This document shows, piece by piece, positions 25,960-34,491 of a DNA stretch of 63,449 bases. The first letter of the stretch is position 1. Every line of letters begins with the position of its first letter. The DNA comes from Alphaproteobacteria bacterium (GTDB lineage Bacteria; Pseudomonadota; Alphaproteobacteria; CAAGCB01; CAG-977). The translations under genes were made by a program, and so were the position numbers. The notes beneath the pieces were generated by a model, which saw only the letters and a list, made by a program, of their open reading frames with translations, searched no databases and was not told the origin of the DNA. The stretch covers positions 1 to 63,449 of the forward strand of contig CAAGCY010000023.1 of the NCBI GenBank assembly GCA_900768465.1, in the 5' to 3' direction.

Positions 25960-27827
25960 CGCAACGCCCTTGTCGCGTTTAAAACGGCAATCACCATCAC
26001 GCCGACATCGGCGAACACCGCCGCGCCCATGCCCGCCAGTCCGAACGCGCCCAAAGCCAGACACGCCGCTTTGACGCCGATGGCGAACACGATGTTTTCC
26101 CGTACAATCCGCAAACATTTGCGTGATATTTTTATGCTTAAAGCAATTTTTTGCGGATTATCGTCCGTCAGCACGACGTCGGCGGCTTCAATCGCGGCGT
26201 CCGACCCGATAGCCCCCATGGCGATGCCGATGTCCGCGCGCGCCAAAACGGGCGCGTCGTTGATGCCGTCGCCGACAAAAGCCAGCTTGTCGTTCGGGGT
26301 TTCGGCTTTCAGCAGTTCCTCGACTTTTTGCACTTTGTCGGCGGGCAACAGATCGCTGTACACCAAATCCAATCCCAAATATTTGCCGACGTGATCCGCC
26401 ACGGCTTTGACGTCGCCCGTCAGCATGACCGTTTGCTTGACGCCCAACGCTTTCAAGTCGGCAATCGCCTGTTTGGCTTGCGGTTTCACCACGTCGGCAA
26501 CGACGATGTGTCCCGCGTATTTGCCGTCCAAAGCCGTGTGAACAATCGTTCCGACGCTGTGGCAAGGTGTGTCGGCGACGTTGAGCTGCTTCATCAGCTT
26601 GTCGTTTCCGGCGGCGAAAGTCTTGCCGTTGATGCAAGCGATAACACCGCCGCCCGCGACTTCGCGCATATCGGACACGGAGGAACGGTCGACTTTTTTG
26701 CCGTACGCCTGACAGATGCTTTTCCCGACGGGGTGCGAAGACGCGCATTCCGCCAAAGCCGCGTATTCCAGCAGTTTTTCAGGCTCCATTTCGTTGTGGT
26801 GGACGCCGCAGACTTTGAATACGCCTTGGGTCAGCGTTCCCGTCTTGTCAAACACGACGGTTTTTGTTTTCGCCAGCGTTTCCAGATAATTCGCGCCTTT
26901 AATCAGCACGCCCGCTTTGCTTGCTCCGCCGATGCCCGCGAAAAAGCTGAGAGGAACGCTGATAACCAACGCGCACGGACAGCTGATGACCAAAAACACC
27001 AAAGCGCGGTAAATCCAGCTTTCCCAATCGGCGGGAACGTCCAAGCAAAATTGCCGAACAAGCGGCGGTACAACCGCCAAAGCCAGCGCGCCGAAGCAAA
27101 CGGCGGGCGTGTAGACGCGCGCGAATTTGGAAATGTAGGCTTCGGATTTCGCTTTGTGCGCTTGAGCGTTTTCCAGCAGGGCGAAAATCTTGGACGCCGT
27201 CGATTCGCCGAACGGCTTGGTCGTTTCGATGCGCAAAACGCCGTCAAGGTTGATGCTGCCGCTGAAAACCTCATCCCCCGCTTCGACTGCGCGCGGCACG
27301 CTTTCGCCCGTCAAAGACGCCGTGTTCAAAAAGGATTTTCCGCTTTTCACCCGCCCGTCCAGCGGGATTTTTTCCCCGGGATTGACAAGGATGACCGTTC
27401 CGACCGCCACGGAATCGGGCGAAACTTTTTTAACGGCGCCGTTTTGTTCGATGTTTGCGTAATCGGGGCGGATGTCCATCAAAGCGGCGATGTTTTTGCG
27501 GCTTTTGCGAACGGCGATGTCTTCGAACAATTCGCCTGTTTGAAAGAACACCATAACCGCGACGGCTTCGGTATAGTCGCCCGTTTTGTAAACCGCCAAA
27601 GCAATCGCGCCCAGCGTCGCGACCGCCATTAAAAAGTTTTCGTCGAACAAATCGCCGTCTTTGATGCCGTCAAACGCTTCCAGCAAAACATCATAGCCCG
27701 CAATCAGATACGCCGCGATATACAAAGCCGCCGCAACAGCCGACGGCAAAGAAGCAAAAGGCAACGCCGCGGCAATGCCTGCCGCCGCCAAAATACGAAT
27801 CAGCTTTGTTTTTTGTTCCCGTTCCAT
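25953..27827 (-). CDS. Heavy-metal P-type ATPase, Zn/Cd/Pb type
   Basis: A 624-residue P1B-ATPase that pumps divalent metal out of the cytoplasm. The membrane metal site is CPC (283-285, in ISCPCALVISVPLSFF), the phosphorylated Asp is D327 in DKTGTLT, the actuator loop is LTGESVP, and GDGINDAPVLARADIGIAMG is the hinge motif. The run VPLSFFAGIGGASKAGVLIKG-like is typical of the Zn/Cd branch, not the Cu branch. No N-terminal metal-binding HMA domain is present. The ATG at 27827 gives better spacing to AAGGA than one 6 bases earlier. A strong promoter with a palindromic operator lies upstream, divergent from an ArsR gene. Confidence 0.94.
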   Translation of the reverse strand: MEREQKTKLIRILAAAGIAAALPFASLPSAVAAALYIAAYLIAGYDVLLEAFDGIKDGDLFDENFLMAVATLGAIALAVYKTGDYTEAVAVMVFFQTGELFEDIAVRKSRKNIAALMDIRPDYANIEQNGAVKKVSPDSVAVGTVILVNPGEKIPLDGRVKSGKSFLNTASLTGESVPRAVEAGDEVFSGSINLDGVLRIETTKPFGESTASKIFALLENAQAHKAKSEAYISKFARVYTPAVCFGALALAVVPPLVRQFCLDVPADWESWIYRALVFLVISCPCALVISVPLSFFAGIGGASKAGVLIKGANYLETLAKTKTVVFDKTGTLTQGVFKVCGVHHNEMEPEKLLEYAALAECASSHPVGKSICQAYGKKVDRSSVSDMREVAGGGVIACINGKTFAAGNDKLMKQLNVADTPCHSVGTIVHTALDGKYAGHIVVADVVKPQAKQAIADLKALGVKQTVMLTGDVKAVADHVGKYLGLDLVYSDLLPADKVQKVEELLKAETPNDKLAFVGDGINDAPVLARADIGIAMGAIGSDAAIEAADVVLTDDNPQKIALSIKISRKCLRIVRENIVFAIGVKAACLALGAFGLAGMGAAVFADVGVMVIAVLNATRALRY

Positions 27828-27843
27828 AGTCATCGTCCTTGAT

Positions 27844-27873
27844 TTAACAATTAAACAATCATTTAATTGTTAA
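27844..27873. promoter_or_regulatory. Predicted ArsR/SmtB operator (12-6-12)
   Basis: TTAACAATTAAA and TTTAATTGTTAA form a perfect 12-bp inverted repeat with a 6-base spacer. It begins at the -10 element of the ATPase promoter and covers the likely transcription start, the position expected for a repressor site. The ArsR-family gene at 27958 is the obvious candidate to bind it. Confidence 0.8.
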
Positions 27874-27900
27874 GATAGAACGATCGGGTGGGACTGTCAA
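27872..27900 (-). promoter_or_regulatory. Promoter of the metal ATPase gene
   Basis: TTGACA and TATCTT are exactly 17 bases apart on the minus strand, about 45 bases upstream of the ATPase start. The -10 element touches the palindromic operator, so repressor binding would block initiation until metal releases it. Confidence 0.8.
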
Positions 27901-27957
27901 CAAAAAAAACTTTATTCGGCGGTCAAGTGTGGTAACATACGCGCAGGGAGGATTTCC

Positions 27958-28326
27958 ATGCCGTTGCCGCACAATCACGGGCAAAGTGTCGAACATACTT
28001 TTGACCACATGCCGAAAACATCGGATTTTCAAGTCGTTTCGGATATTTTCAAATTGCTGGACGACAACAACCGCGCGCGGATTTTCTGGCTGTTGTGCCA
28101 TTGCGAGGAATGTGTCATCAACCTGTCCGCCATGATGGAAATGAGCAGTCCCGCCGTCATGCACCACTTGAACAGGCTGAAAGCGGCAAAACTGATTGTA
28201 TCGGAACGCAAAGGCAAGGAAGTCTATTACAAAGCCGCCGAAACCCCGCAGGCGGATTTATTGCACCATACGATTGAAAAGCTGGTTGAAATCAGTTGTC
28301 CCGCCGAACGGCAAGAATCCGCTTGA
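27958..28326 (+). CDS. ArsR/SmtB-family metal-responsive repressor
   Basis: A 122-residue winged-helix dimeric repressor. The recognition helix region SSPAVMHHLNRLKAAKLI and the wing VSERKGKEVYYKA are typical. CHCEECVINL lies in the alpha-3 region where several members hold metal-binding Cys, and a His-rich N-terminus (MPLPHNHGQ, with HTFDH) plus C-terminal HHTIEKLVEISC could add alpha-5 ligands, as in Zn/Cd sensors. GGAGG precedes the ATG. It is divergent from the Zn/Cd ATPase and very likely controls it through the palindrome at 27844. The metal sensed is inferred from the pump. Confidence 0.92.
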   Translation: MPLPHNHGQSVEHTFDHMPKTSDFQVVSDIFKLLDDNNRARIFWLLCHCEECVINLSAMMEMSSPAVMHHLNRLKAAKLIVSERKGKEVYYKAAETPQADLLHHTIEKLVEISCPAERQESA

Positions 28327-28383
28327 GCCTTTTGGGAAAAAACTATACTTTTGTTTTAAGGAATTTAAAACAAAAGGACGGGT

Positions 28384-29280
28384 ATGCGGTGGATTAAAGC
28401 GATAATGTTGCTGTTGCTGACGGCGGCGTGCCATCTTCCCGCCGAAGACGGCGCGTTGCTCAAAGTCGACGCTTACGCGGAAGAAACGCCTGCCGTCAAA
28501 ACGGCGGTTTTGCGGCTGAAAAACAAAAAAATCCGCGAAAACAGTCTGGAATACAAGCAGTTTTTGCGTAAACTGGAACCCGTTTTGAATCGCAAAGGCT
28601 ACCGTTTGGTGTCCGACGGCGAAAACCCCGCCGTTGTGCTGAATCTGACTTTCGGCGTGCAGCTGACCGATTATTTGCGCTATCGCTATGCCGTGAACAT
28701 TCCTTCCGTCCGAATCGCCGATTGGGATGCGTCGATAGCGTCGCTGTATGCGCGCACCCGTTTGTATTCCAAATTTTTGTATTTGCGCGCCCTCGATTCC
28801 GCCGACTCAAAGCGCGAATACTGGAAAGTCACCGTCATCAAAGAAGATTTCGCCGAAGATTTCCGTTCCGCTCAAAACGCTTTGCTGTATTTGCTTGACC
28901 GCTATATCGAAAAGGATTCGATTATACGATTGAACGGAAAAGTGCTGGCGACGGAACTTTATCAGCGCTTTGTGCAAAATCTGGACGCGGCGGAAGTCGA
29001 TTACTCCCGCTACGAACCCATGGAGCGTAAAGCGGCTTACGGGCGGGACTTGCAAAACGCCGTCAACGCGCGCGCCGCGGAATTCAAAGCGTGCGGAATC
29101 GGGAAAAAAGTCAAGGTCGTGTTTGAACCGTCGCTGTTCGGAACGCTGCTGTCGTTTGAAACGAATCCCGCGTTGGGCGACGAACGGATTTGCGCCGCCG
29201 AAACGCTGGAAAATATGCTGGCGCCGCCCGTCGGAATTCCCGAACATGAAAGCTTCGAGGTTGTTCTGCCGTCCGAATAA
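28384..29280 (+). CDS. Hypothetical lipoprotein
   Basis: A 298-residue protein with a lipoprotein-like signal (MRWIKAIMLLLLTAACH, lipid on the Cys). The mature part is mixed alpha/beta with no recognised motif; VVLNLTFGVQLTDYLRYRY and the following SVRIADWDASIASLYART region look like a DUF4136-type beta-rich domain, though this is weak. It starts 58 bases after the ArsR gene and precedes the ATP synthase operon, which has its own promoter. No function assigned. Confidence 0.7.
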   Translation: MRWIKAIMLLLLTAACHLPAEDGALLKVDAYAEETPAVKTAVLRLKNKKIRENSLEYKQFLRKLEPVLNRKGYRLVSDGENPAVVLNLTFGVQLTDYLRYRYAVNIPSVRIADWDASIASLYARTRLYSKFLYLRALDSADSKREYWKVTVIKEDFAEDFRSAQNALLYLLDRYIEKDSIIRLNGKVLATELYQRFVQNLDAAEVDYSRYEPMERKAAYGRDLQNAVNARAAEFKACGIGKKVKVVFEPSLFGTLLSFETNPALGDERICAAETLENMLAPPVGIPEHESFEVVLPSE

Positions 29281-29294
29281 CGATTCGATTCTGT

Positions 29295-29323
29295 TTGAAA
29301 AGATTTTTTTTTGCTGATATAAA
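29295..29323 (+). promoter_or_regulatory. Promoter of the atpHAGDC operon
   Basis: TTGAAA and TATAAA are separated by 17 bases, about 40 bases before the atpH start, with an A+T-rich spacer. This is one of the best sigma-70-like promoters in the window. Confidence 0.75.
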
Positions 29324-29362
29324 GAAGTGTTTAAACAAATTTTGGTCGTTGGTTAAGAAAAA

Positions 29363-29923
29363 ATGCCCAAGAAAATCAACAAAAAAAATCTGGCGCAGAA
29401 ATACGCCGCTGCGCTGTTTGCCGATGCGAAAACAGAGGATTGCGTCGATTCCGTTCATTCGGAATTGCGGGATTTGGTGCGGTTGAGCGCCGAATGTTCC
29501 GAATTTGCCGAACTGCTGAAAACGCCGCTTTTGAATGAAAAAATCCGATCGGATGCCGTCGAAGCGGTGGCGGACAAGCTGGGGCTGTCGACGCTGGCGC
29601 ATAACTTTTTGGGCGTGTTGGCGCAAAACGGGCGGTTGTCTTTGCTGGACGAAATCGAATCCGCTTTTGACCGCCTGTACGACGACGACAAAGGAATTTT
29701 GAACGTGCGCGTTACGACCGCCGTTCCCATGGATGACGCGCAGACACGGCGTTTGACCGACGTTTTGGCGTCCGTATACGACAAGCAAATTCGCCTGAAT
29801 CCGACGGTGGATGAAAATTTAATCGGCGGTCTGACGGTTCAAGTCGGAACCGTAATGGCGGATTTGTCGGTTAAAACGCAGCTGCAGAAAATCAATCTGG
29901 CTATGAAAGGTGTGGGGGTATGA
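29363..29923 (+). CDS. atpH: F1F0 ATP synthase delta subunit
   Basis: A 186-residue stator subunit that joins F1 to the peripheral stalk. The N-terminal KNLAQKYAAALFADA helix and the C-terminal VDENLIGGLTVQVGTVMADLSV are the conserved ends. It heads atpHAGDC and overlaps atpA by 4 bases. The F0 genes (a, b, c) are not in the window, as is normal in alphaproteobacteria where they lie elsewhere. Confidence 0.95.
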   Translation: MPKKINKKNLAQKYAAALFADAKTEDCVDSVHSELRDLVRLSAECSEFAELLKTPLLNEKIRSDAVEAVADKLGLSTLAHNFLGVLAQNGRLSLLDEIESAFDRLYDDDKGILNVRVTTAVPMDDAQTRRLTDVLASVYDKQIRLNPTVDENLIGGLTVQVGTVMADLSVKTQLQKINLAMKGVGV

Positions 29924-31452
29924 ATCTCCAAGCAACGGAAATTTCTTCTTTACTGAAAGAACGCATTGAAAACTTTAACGCCGCGCCCGATACGGCGGAG
30001 GTCGGACAGGTTTTGTCCGTCGGCGACGGCATTGCGCGCATTTACGGTCTGGACAACGTGCAGGCGGGCGAAATGGTCGAATTCGCAAGCGGCGTCAAAG
30101 GAATGGCGTTGAACCTTGAATCCGACAGCGTCGGCGTTGTTGTGTTCGGCTCCGACACCGAAATCCACGAAGGCGAAACCGTCAAACGCACGGGCGACAT
30201 CGTCAGCGCACCCGTCGGCAAAGCTTTGCTGGGACGCGTGGTTGACGCTTTGGGCAATCCCATTGACGGCAAAGGCGAAATCAAAGCCGACGAATTCCGC
30301 GCCGTTGATGTCAAAGCCCCCGGCATCATTACCCGCAAAAGCGTTCACGAACCGCTGCAGACGGGATTGAAAGCCATCGATTCGCTGATTCCCATCGGAC
30401 GCGGTCAGCGCGAACTGATTATCGGCGACCGTCAAACGGGCAAGACCGCCATTATTCTGGACACCATCATCAACCAGAAAGTCATCAACGACGCCGCCAA
30501 ATCCGACAAGGAAAAAGTGTTCTGCATTTATGTCGCCATCGGTCAGAAACGGTCGACGGTCGCGCAAGTCATGCACACTTTGGAACAATACGGCGCGGCG
30601 GATTACACGATTGTCGTGTCCGCGACGGCATCGGAAGCGGCTCCTTTGCAGTTCATCGCTCCGTACACGGGTTGCGCGATGGGCGAATATTTCCGCGACA
30701 ACGGCATGCACGCGGTCATTTTCTACGACGACCTGTCCAAACAGGCGACGGCGTACCGCCAGATGTCTTTGCTGTTGCGCCGTCCGCCAGGACGCGAAGC
30801 GTTCCCCGGCGACGTGTTCTATCTGCATTCCCGTTTGCTGGAACGCGGCGCAAAGATGAACGACGAACTGGGCGGCGGATCCTTGACGGCTCTGCCCGTG
30901 ATTGAAACGCAGGCGGGCGATGTTTCCGCGTACATCCCGACGAACGTGATTTCCATTACGGACGGTCAGATTTTCTTGGAAAGCTCGCTGTTTTATCAAG
31001 GCGTTCGTCCCGCGGTGAACGTCGGTATTTCCGTGTCCCGCGTGGGATCGGCGGCGCAAATCAAAGCGATGAAGCAGGTGGCGGGTTCGATTAAGCTGGA
31101 ATTGGCGCAATACCGTGAAATGGCGGCGTTTTCGCAGTTCGCTTCGGACTTGGATCCCGCGACGCAAAAACTGCTGGCGCGCGGTTCGCGTCTGACGGAA
31201 CTGCTGAAGCAAAAGCAGTATCATCCGATGCCCGTCGAAGAACAGGTCGTTTCGATTTTCACGGGCGTTCGCGGTTATCTGGACGATTTGCCCGTCGAAA
31301 AAATCGCACGGTTTGAAACGGAAATGCTGACTCGGCTGAAGGCGACTTTGCCGTCGGTTTTGGAATCGGTTCGCACGGAAAAAACGCTGACTCCCGATAC
31401 CGAAGACGATCTGCGCACGTTCCTTGACGACTTTATCAAAAAGTTTTCATAA
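29920..31452 (+). CDS. atpA: F1F0 ATP synthase alpha subunit
   Basis: A 510-residue regulatory subunit of the F1 head. The Walker A sequence GDRQTGKT lies at 169-176, the beta-barrel domain at 25-95, and the family signature PAVNVGISVSRVGSAAQ near 365. It starts inside the atpH stop codon, ensuring coupled translation. Length and order are normal. Confidence 0.99.
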   Translation: MNLQATEISSLLKERIENFNAAPDTAEVGQVLSVGDGIARIYGLDNVQAGEMVEFASGVKGMALNLESDSVGVVVFGSDTEIHEGETVKRTGDIVSAPVGKALLGRVVDALGNPIDGKGEIKADEFRAVDVKAPGIITRKSVHEPLQTGLKAIDSLIPIGRGQRELIIGDRQTGKTAIILDTIINQKVINDAAKSDKEKVFCIYVAIGQKRSTVAQVMHTLEQYGAADYTIVVSATASEAAPLQFIAPYTGCAMGEYFRDNGMHAVIFYDDLSKQATAYRQMSLLLRRPPGREAFPGDVFYLHSRLLERGAKMNDELGGGSLTALPVIETQAGDVSAYIPTNVISITDGQIFLESSLFYQGVRPAVNVGISVSRVGSAAQIKAMKQVAGSIKLELAQYREMAAFSQFASDLDPATQKLLARGSRLTELLKQKQYHPMPVEEQVVSIFTGVRGYLDDLPVEKIARFETEMLTRLKATLPSVLESVRTEKTLTPDTEDDLRTFLDDFIKKFS

Positions 31453-31464
31453 CGAGGCGGCTTT

Positions 31465-32607
31465 ATGGCTAATTTACGAGAATTGCGCACGCGCATCGCT
31501 TCCGTCCGTTCGACCCGCAAAATCACATCCGCGATGAAAATGGTCGCGGCGGCGCGGTTGCGGCAGGCGCAGGAAGCCGTCAACGAAGCGGGATATTACT
31601 CCGCGTCGCTGGGGCGCATTATGCTGCGTCTGGGAAAGCTTATTGCTTGGTGGCGCGACAAAGACGCACAGGCGGGACTCGAACCCCGCTATGACATGCC
31701 CGACTTGATTAAAGGGCGCGGCAAGGATGTCAATCATCTGCTGGTCGTTTTCGCGTCTTCGCGCGGGCTGTGTGGCGGGTTCAACATCAACATCATCAAA
31801 AAAACGATTCAGTTCATCCGCCATTTGGAATCGCAGGGACGCACGGTCAAACTGATTTGCGTCGGTTCAAAAGCCGCGGAAATGCTGCGCGCCGAATGCG
31901 GCGATAAAATCGTGTACACCTTTAACGCAAAAGTGTCCGCCGCCGATCAGCGCGCCGATGCGGAAATTATGGCGTCGCACGTCGTCGATTTGTTCAAAAA
32001 AGGCACGATTGACGCGTGTTCCGTGATTTACAACCATTTCCATTCCGCCATTTCTCAGGAAGTCCGCGTCCGTCCTATCGTTCCGTTGCAGGCGGCGCAT
32101 ATTTTGCAGCCGTTCACGGGCGAAAATCCGTGGGGATTTCTGGTCGACGGCAGCGAAGGCAACACGTTTCATCTGCAGCGCCCGTCGGCGTCGAAAGCGG
32201 GAACGGTCGGAAAAGGAACGGGCATTACGGGCGGCAATCGTTCTTCATCCGCCAAAAAATCCGCCGCTTTGCAGGCGCAGTACCGTCCCGCCCAAGTGCG
32301 CAAAGCTTTGGGGGCGGAGGACGCGGAAGCCGCCGAACAGCACGACCCGCTGGAATACGACTTCGAGCCTGAAAATCCCAAAGAAATGTTGGACGCTTTA
32401 CTGCCCGACGTGCTGGCGACCTTGATTTACGTCGCATCGCTGGAATCGGCGGCGTCGGAAAACGGCGCGCGCATGACGGCAATGGACAACGCGACCAATA
32501 ACGCGGGCGACATTATCGACGATTTGACGCTGATGTACAACCGTACGCGTCAAGCGATGATTACAAAAGAATTGACCGAAATCATTTCGGGTGCGGAAGC
32601 ACTCTGA
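31465..32607 (+). CDS. atpG: F1F0 ATP synthase gamma subunit with large insert
   Basis: A 380-residue rotor subunit; the usual length is about 290. The N-terminal coiled-coil helix (LRELRTRIASVRSTRKITSA), the Rossmann-like core (LLVVFASSRGLCGGFN, KLICVGSKA) and the C-terminal helix (NGARMTAMDNATNNAGDI) are all intact. About 75 extra residues, at positions 224-298, are rich in Ser, Gly, Ala, Lys and then Glu/Asp, and lie between the core and the C-terminal helix. The frame is unbroken. The insert is likely a surface loop of the gamma globular domain, possibly facing the epsilon subunit or c-ring. Confidence 0.95.
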   Translation: MANLRELRTRIASVRSTRKITSAMKMVAAARLRQAQEAVNEAGYYSASLGRIMLRLGKLIAWWRDKDAQAGLEPRYDMPDLIKGRGKDVNHLLVVFASSRGLCGGFNINIIKKTIQFIRHLESQGRTVKLICVGSKAAEMLRAECGDKIVYTFNAKVSAADQRADAEIMASHVVDLFKKGTIDACSVIYNHFHSAISQEVRVRPIVPLQAAHILQPFTGENPWGFLVDGSEGNTFHLQRPSASKAGTVGKGTGITGGNRSSSAKKSAALQAQYRPAQVRKALGAEDAEAAEQHDPLEYDFEPENPKEMLDALLPDVLATLIYVASLESAASENGARMTAMDNATNNAGDIIDDLTLMYNRTRQAMITKELTEIISGAEAL

Positions 32608-32628
32608 TAAAAACAGGAGTTTGAAACA

Positions 32629-34077
32629 ATGGCTGAAAACAGTATCGGACGCATCATTCAAGTTATGGGTGCCGTTGTTGACGTGAAATTTGAAACGGAA
32701 AAGGACTTGCCGTCCATTCTGAACGCTCTGACCACCGAATTGCAGGGCAAACAGCTGGTGCTGGAAGTCGCTCAACAGCTGGGCGAAGCCGTTGTCCGCT
32801 GTATCGCCATGGATTCGACCGACGGCTTGATGCGCGGACAGCAAGTCGTCGACACGGGCGCGCCGATTTGCGTTCCCGTCGGACCGAAAACGCTGGGGCG
32901 CATTATGAACGTTCTGGGCGAACCCGTGGATAACCGCGGTCCCATCGAAGGCGTGCGCCGCGACCCGATTCACCGCGAAGCCCCCGCATTCGTCGAACAG
33001 GCGACGTCCATGCAAATGCTGACAACGGGGATTAAGGTCATCGATTTGCTGGAACCTTATGCGCGCGGCGGCAAAATCGGGCTGTTCGGCGGCGCTGGCG
33101 TCGGCAAGACCGTTTTGATTCAGGAATTGATTAACAACGTTGCAAAAGGTCACGGCGGCTATTCCGTGTTTGCGGGCGTCGGCGAACGTACCCGCGAAGG
33201 CAACGATTTGTACCATGAAATGATTGATTCGGGCGTTATCGACCTCAAAGGCGACGATTCCAAAACCGCACTGGTGTACGGGCAGATGAACGAATCGCCG
33301 GGGGCGCGCGCCCGCGTGGCGTTGACGGGATTGACGGTCGCCGAATACTTCCGCGATGTCGAAGGCAAAGACGTTCTGCTGTTCATCGACAACATCTTCC
33401 GCTTTACGCAGGCGGGGTCCGAAGTGTCCGCTTTGCTGGGACGCATTCCGTCCGCCGTGGGCTATCAGCCGACGTTGGGTACGGATATGGGCGCGATGCA
33501 GGAACGCATTACCTCTACGAAAAAAGGGGCGATTACCTCCGTCCAAGCGGTTTACGTTCCCGCCGACGACTTGACCGACCCCGCGCCCGCGACAACGTTC
33601 GCCCACTTGGACGCGACGACGGTGCTGAGCCGTTCGATTGCCGAACTGGGCATTTATCCCGCGGTCGATCCGCTGGAATCGACCAGCCGCATTTTGGATC
33701 CCGCGATTGTGGGCGAAGAACACTACGCCGTCGCGCGCGAAGTTCAGCGCGTTTTGCAGCAATACAAAGCGTTGCAGGACATCATCGCGATTCTGGGTAT
33801 GGACGAATTGGGCGAGGAAGACAAACTGACCGTTTCCCGCGCGCGCAAGATTCAGCGTTTCCTGTCCCAGCCGTTCCATGTGGCGGAAGTCTTTACGGGT
33901 ATTCAGGGACGCTATGTCGAACTGGAAGACACGATTAAAGGATTCAAGGGCATTGTGGAAGGCAAATACGACGATTTGCCCGAACAGGCGTTCTTTATGG
34001 TCGGCACAATCGAAGAAGCCGAAGAAAAAGCCAAAAAAATGTCTGAAAACGTGCGGTTTAAAAAGGCGGCTTCGTAA
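32629..34077 (+). CDS. atpD: F1F0 ATP synthase beta subunit
   Basis: A 482-residue catalytic subunit. Walker A GGAGVGKT is at 154-161, the catalytic Glu lies in GERTREGNDLYHEM, the Walker B is DVLLFIDNIFRFTQAG, and the DELSEED-loop equivalent is DELGEEDK. Length and position after atpG are standard. AACAGGAG precedes the start. Confidence 0.99.
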   Translation: MAENSIGRIIQVMGAVVDVKFETEKDLPSILNALTTELQGKQLVLEVAQQLGEAVVRCIAMDSTDGLMRGQQVVDTGAPICVPVGPKTLGRIMNVLGEPVDNRGPIEGVRRDPIHREAPAFVEQATSMQMLTTGIKVIDLLEPYARGGKIGLFGGAGVGKTVLIQELINNVAKGHGGYSVFAGVGERTREGNDLYHEMIDSGVIDLKGDDSKTALVYGQMNESPGARARVALTGLTVAEYFRDVEGKDVLLFIDNIFRFTQAGSEVSALLGRIPSAVGYQPTLGTDMGAMQERITSTKKGAITSVQAVYVPADDLTDPAPATTFAHLDATTVLSRSIAELGIYPAVDPLESTSRILDPAIVGEEHYAVAREVQRVLQQYKALQDIIAILGMDELGEEDKLTVSRARKIQRFLSQPFHVAEVFTGIQGRYVELEDTIKGFKGIVEGKYDDLPEQAFFMVGTIEEAEEKAKKMSENVRFKKAAS

Positions 34078-34491
34078 ATGGCGGAAACGGAATCCATCTT
34101 TGTAAAAATCCTGACGCCGGAAAAACCTTTTCTGGTGAAAGAGGTTTCGTCGATTGAAGTTCCGGCGCTGGACGGACCGTATCTGGTTTTGCCGCGCCGC
34201 GCGCCCGCGATGAAGCTGTTGACGCAGGGCGTGATTGTATTAACAGAAGAAGGCAAGACGGAACGATACCTGATAACGGACGGTGTCGTTAAAATCAGAG
34301 ACAACGGCTGTACCATTCTGGTCAAAGAAGCTCTGAATGCCGAGGACACGAAGCTTGACGAAATCAAGAAACGCCTCGCCGTCTTTGAAGAAAAAGAAAA
34401 AAACGGAAACGCGCTGGAAGCGCCCGAAATGACAAAAAAAGCCTTTCTTCAAACGGTTGTAGGGTATTTTGAGAAACGGGCTGTTCCATAA
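34078..34491 (+). CDS. atpC: F1F0 ATP synthase epsilon subunit
   Basis: A 137-residue rotor-associated subunit with the N-terminal beta-sandwich (VKEVSSIEVPALDGPYLVLP, ITDGVVKIRDNGCTILV) and a C-terminal helical tail that is charged and variable. It starts on the base after the atpD stop and its last 23 bases overlap the following MATE gene. The end of the atp operon has no terminator, so readthrough into the MATE gene is likely. Confidence 0.93.
   Translation: MAETESIFVKILTPEKPFLVKEVSSIEVPALDGPYLVLPRRAPAMKLLTQGVIVLTEEGKTERYLITDGVVKIRDNGCTILVKEALNAEDTKLDEIKKRLAVFEEKEKNGNALEAPEMTKKAFLQTVVGYFEKRAVP

Noticed and set aside
31465..32607. Frameshift or fusion as cause of the long atpG
   Set aside because: The frame is continuous, both ends match the family, and the extra part has low complexity without a second domain.
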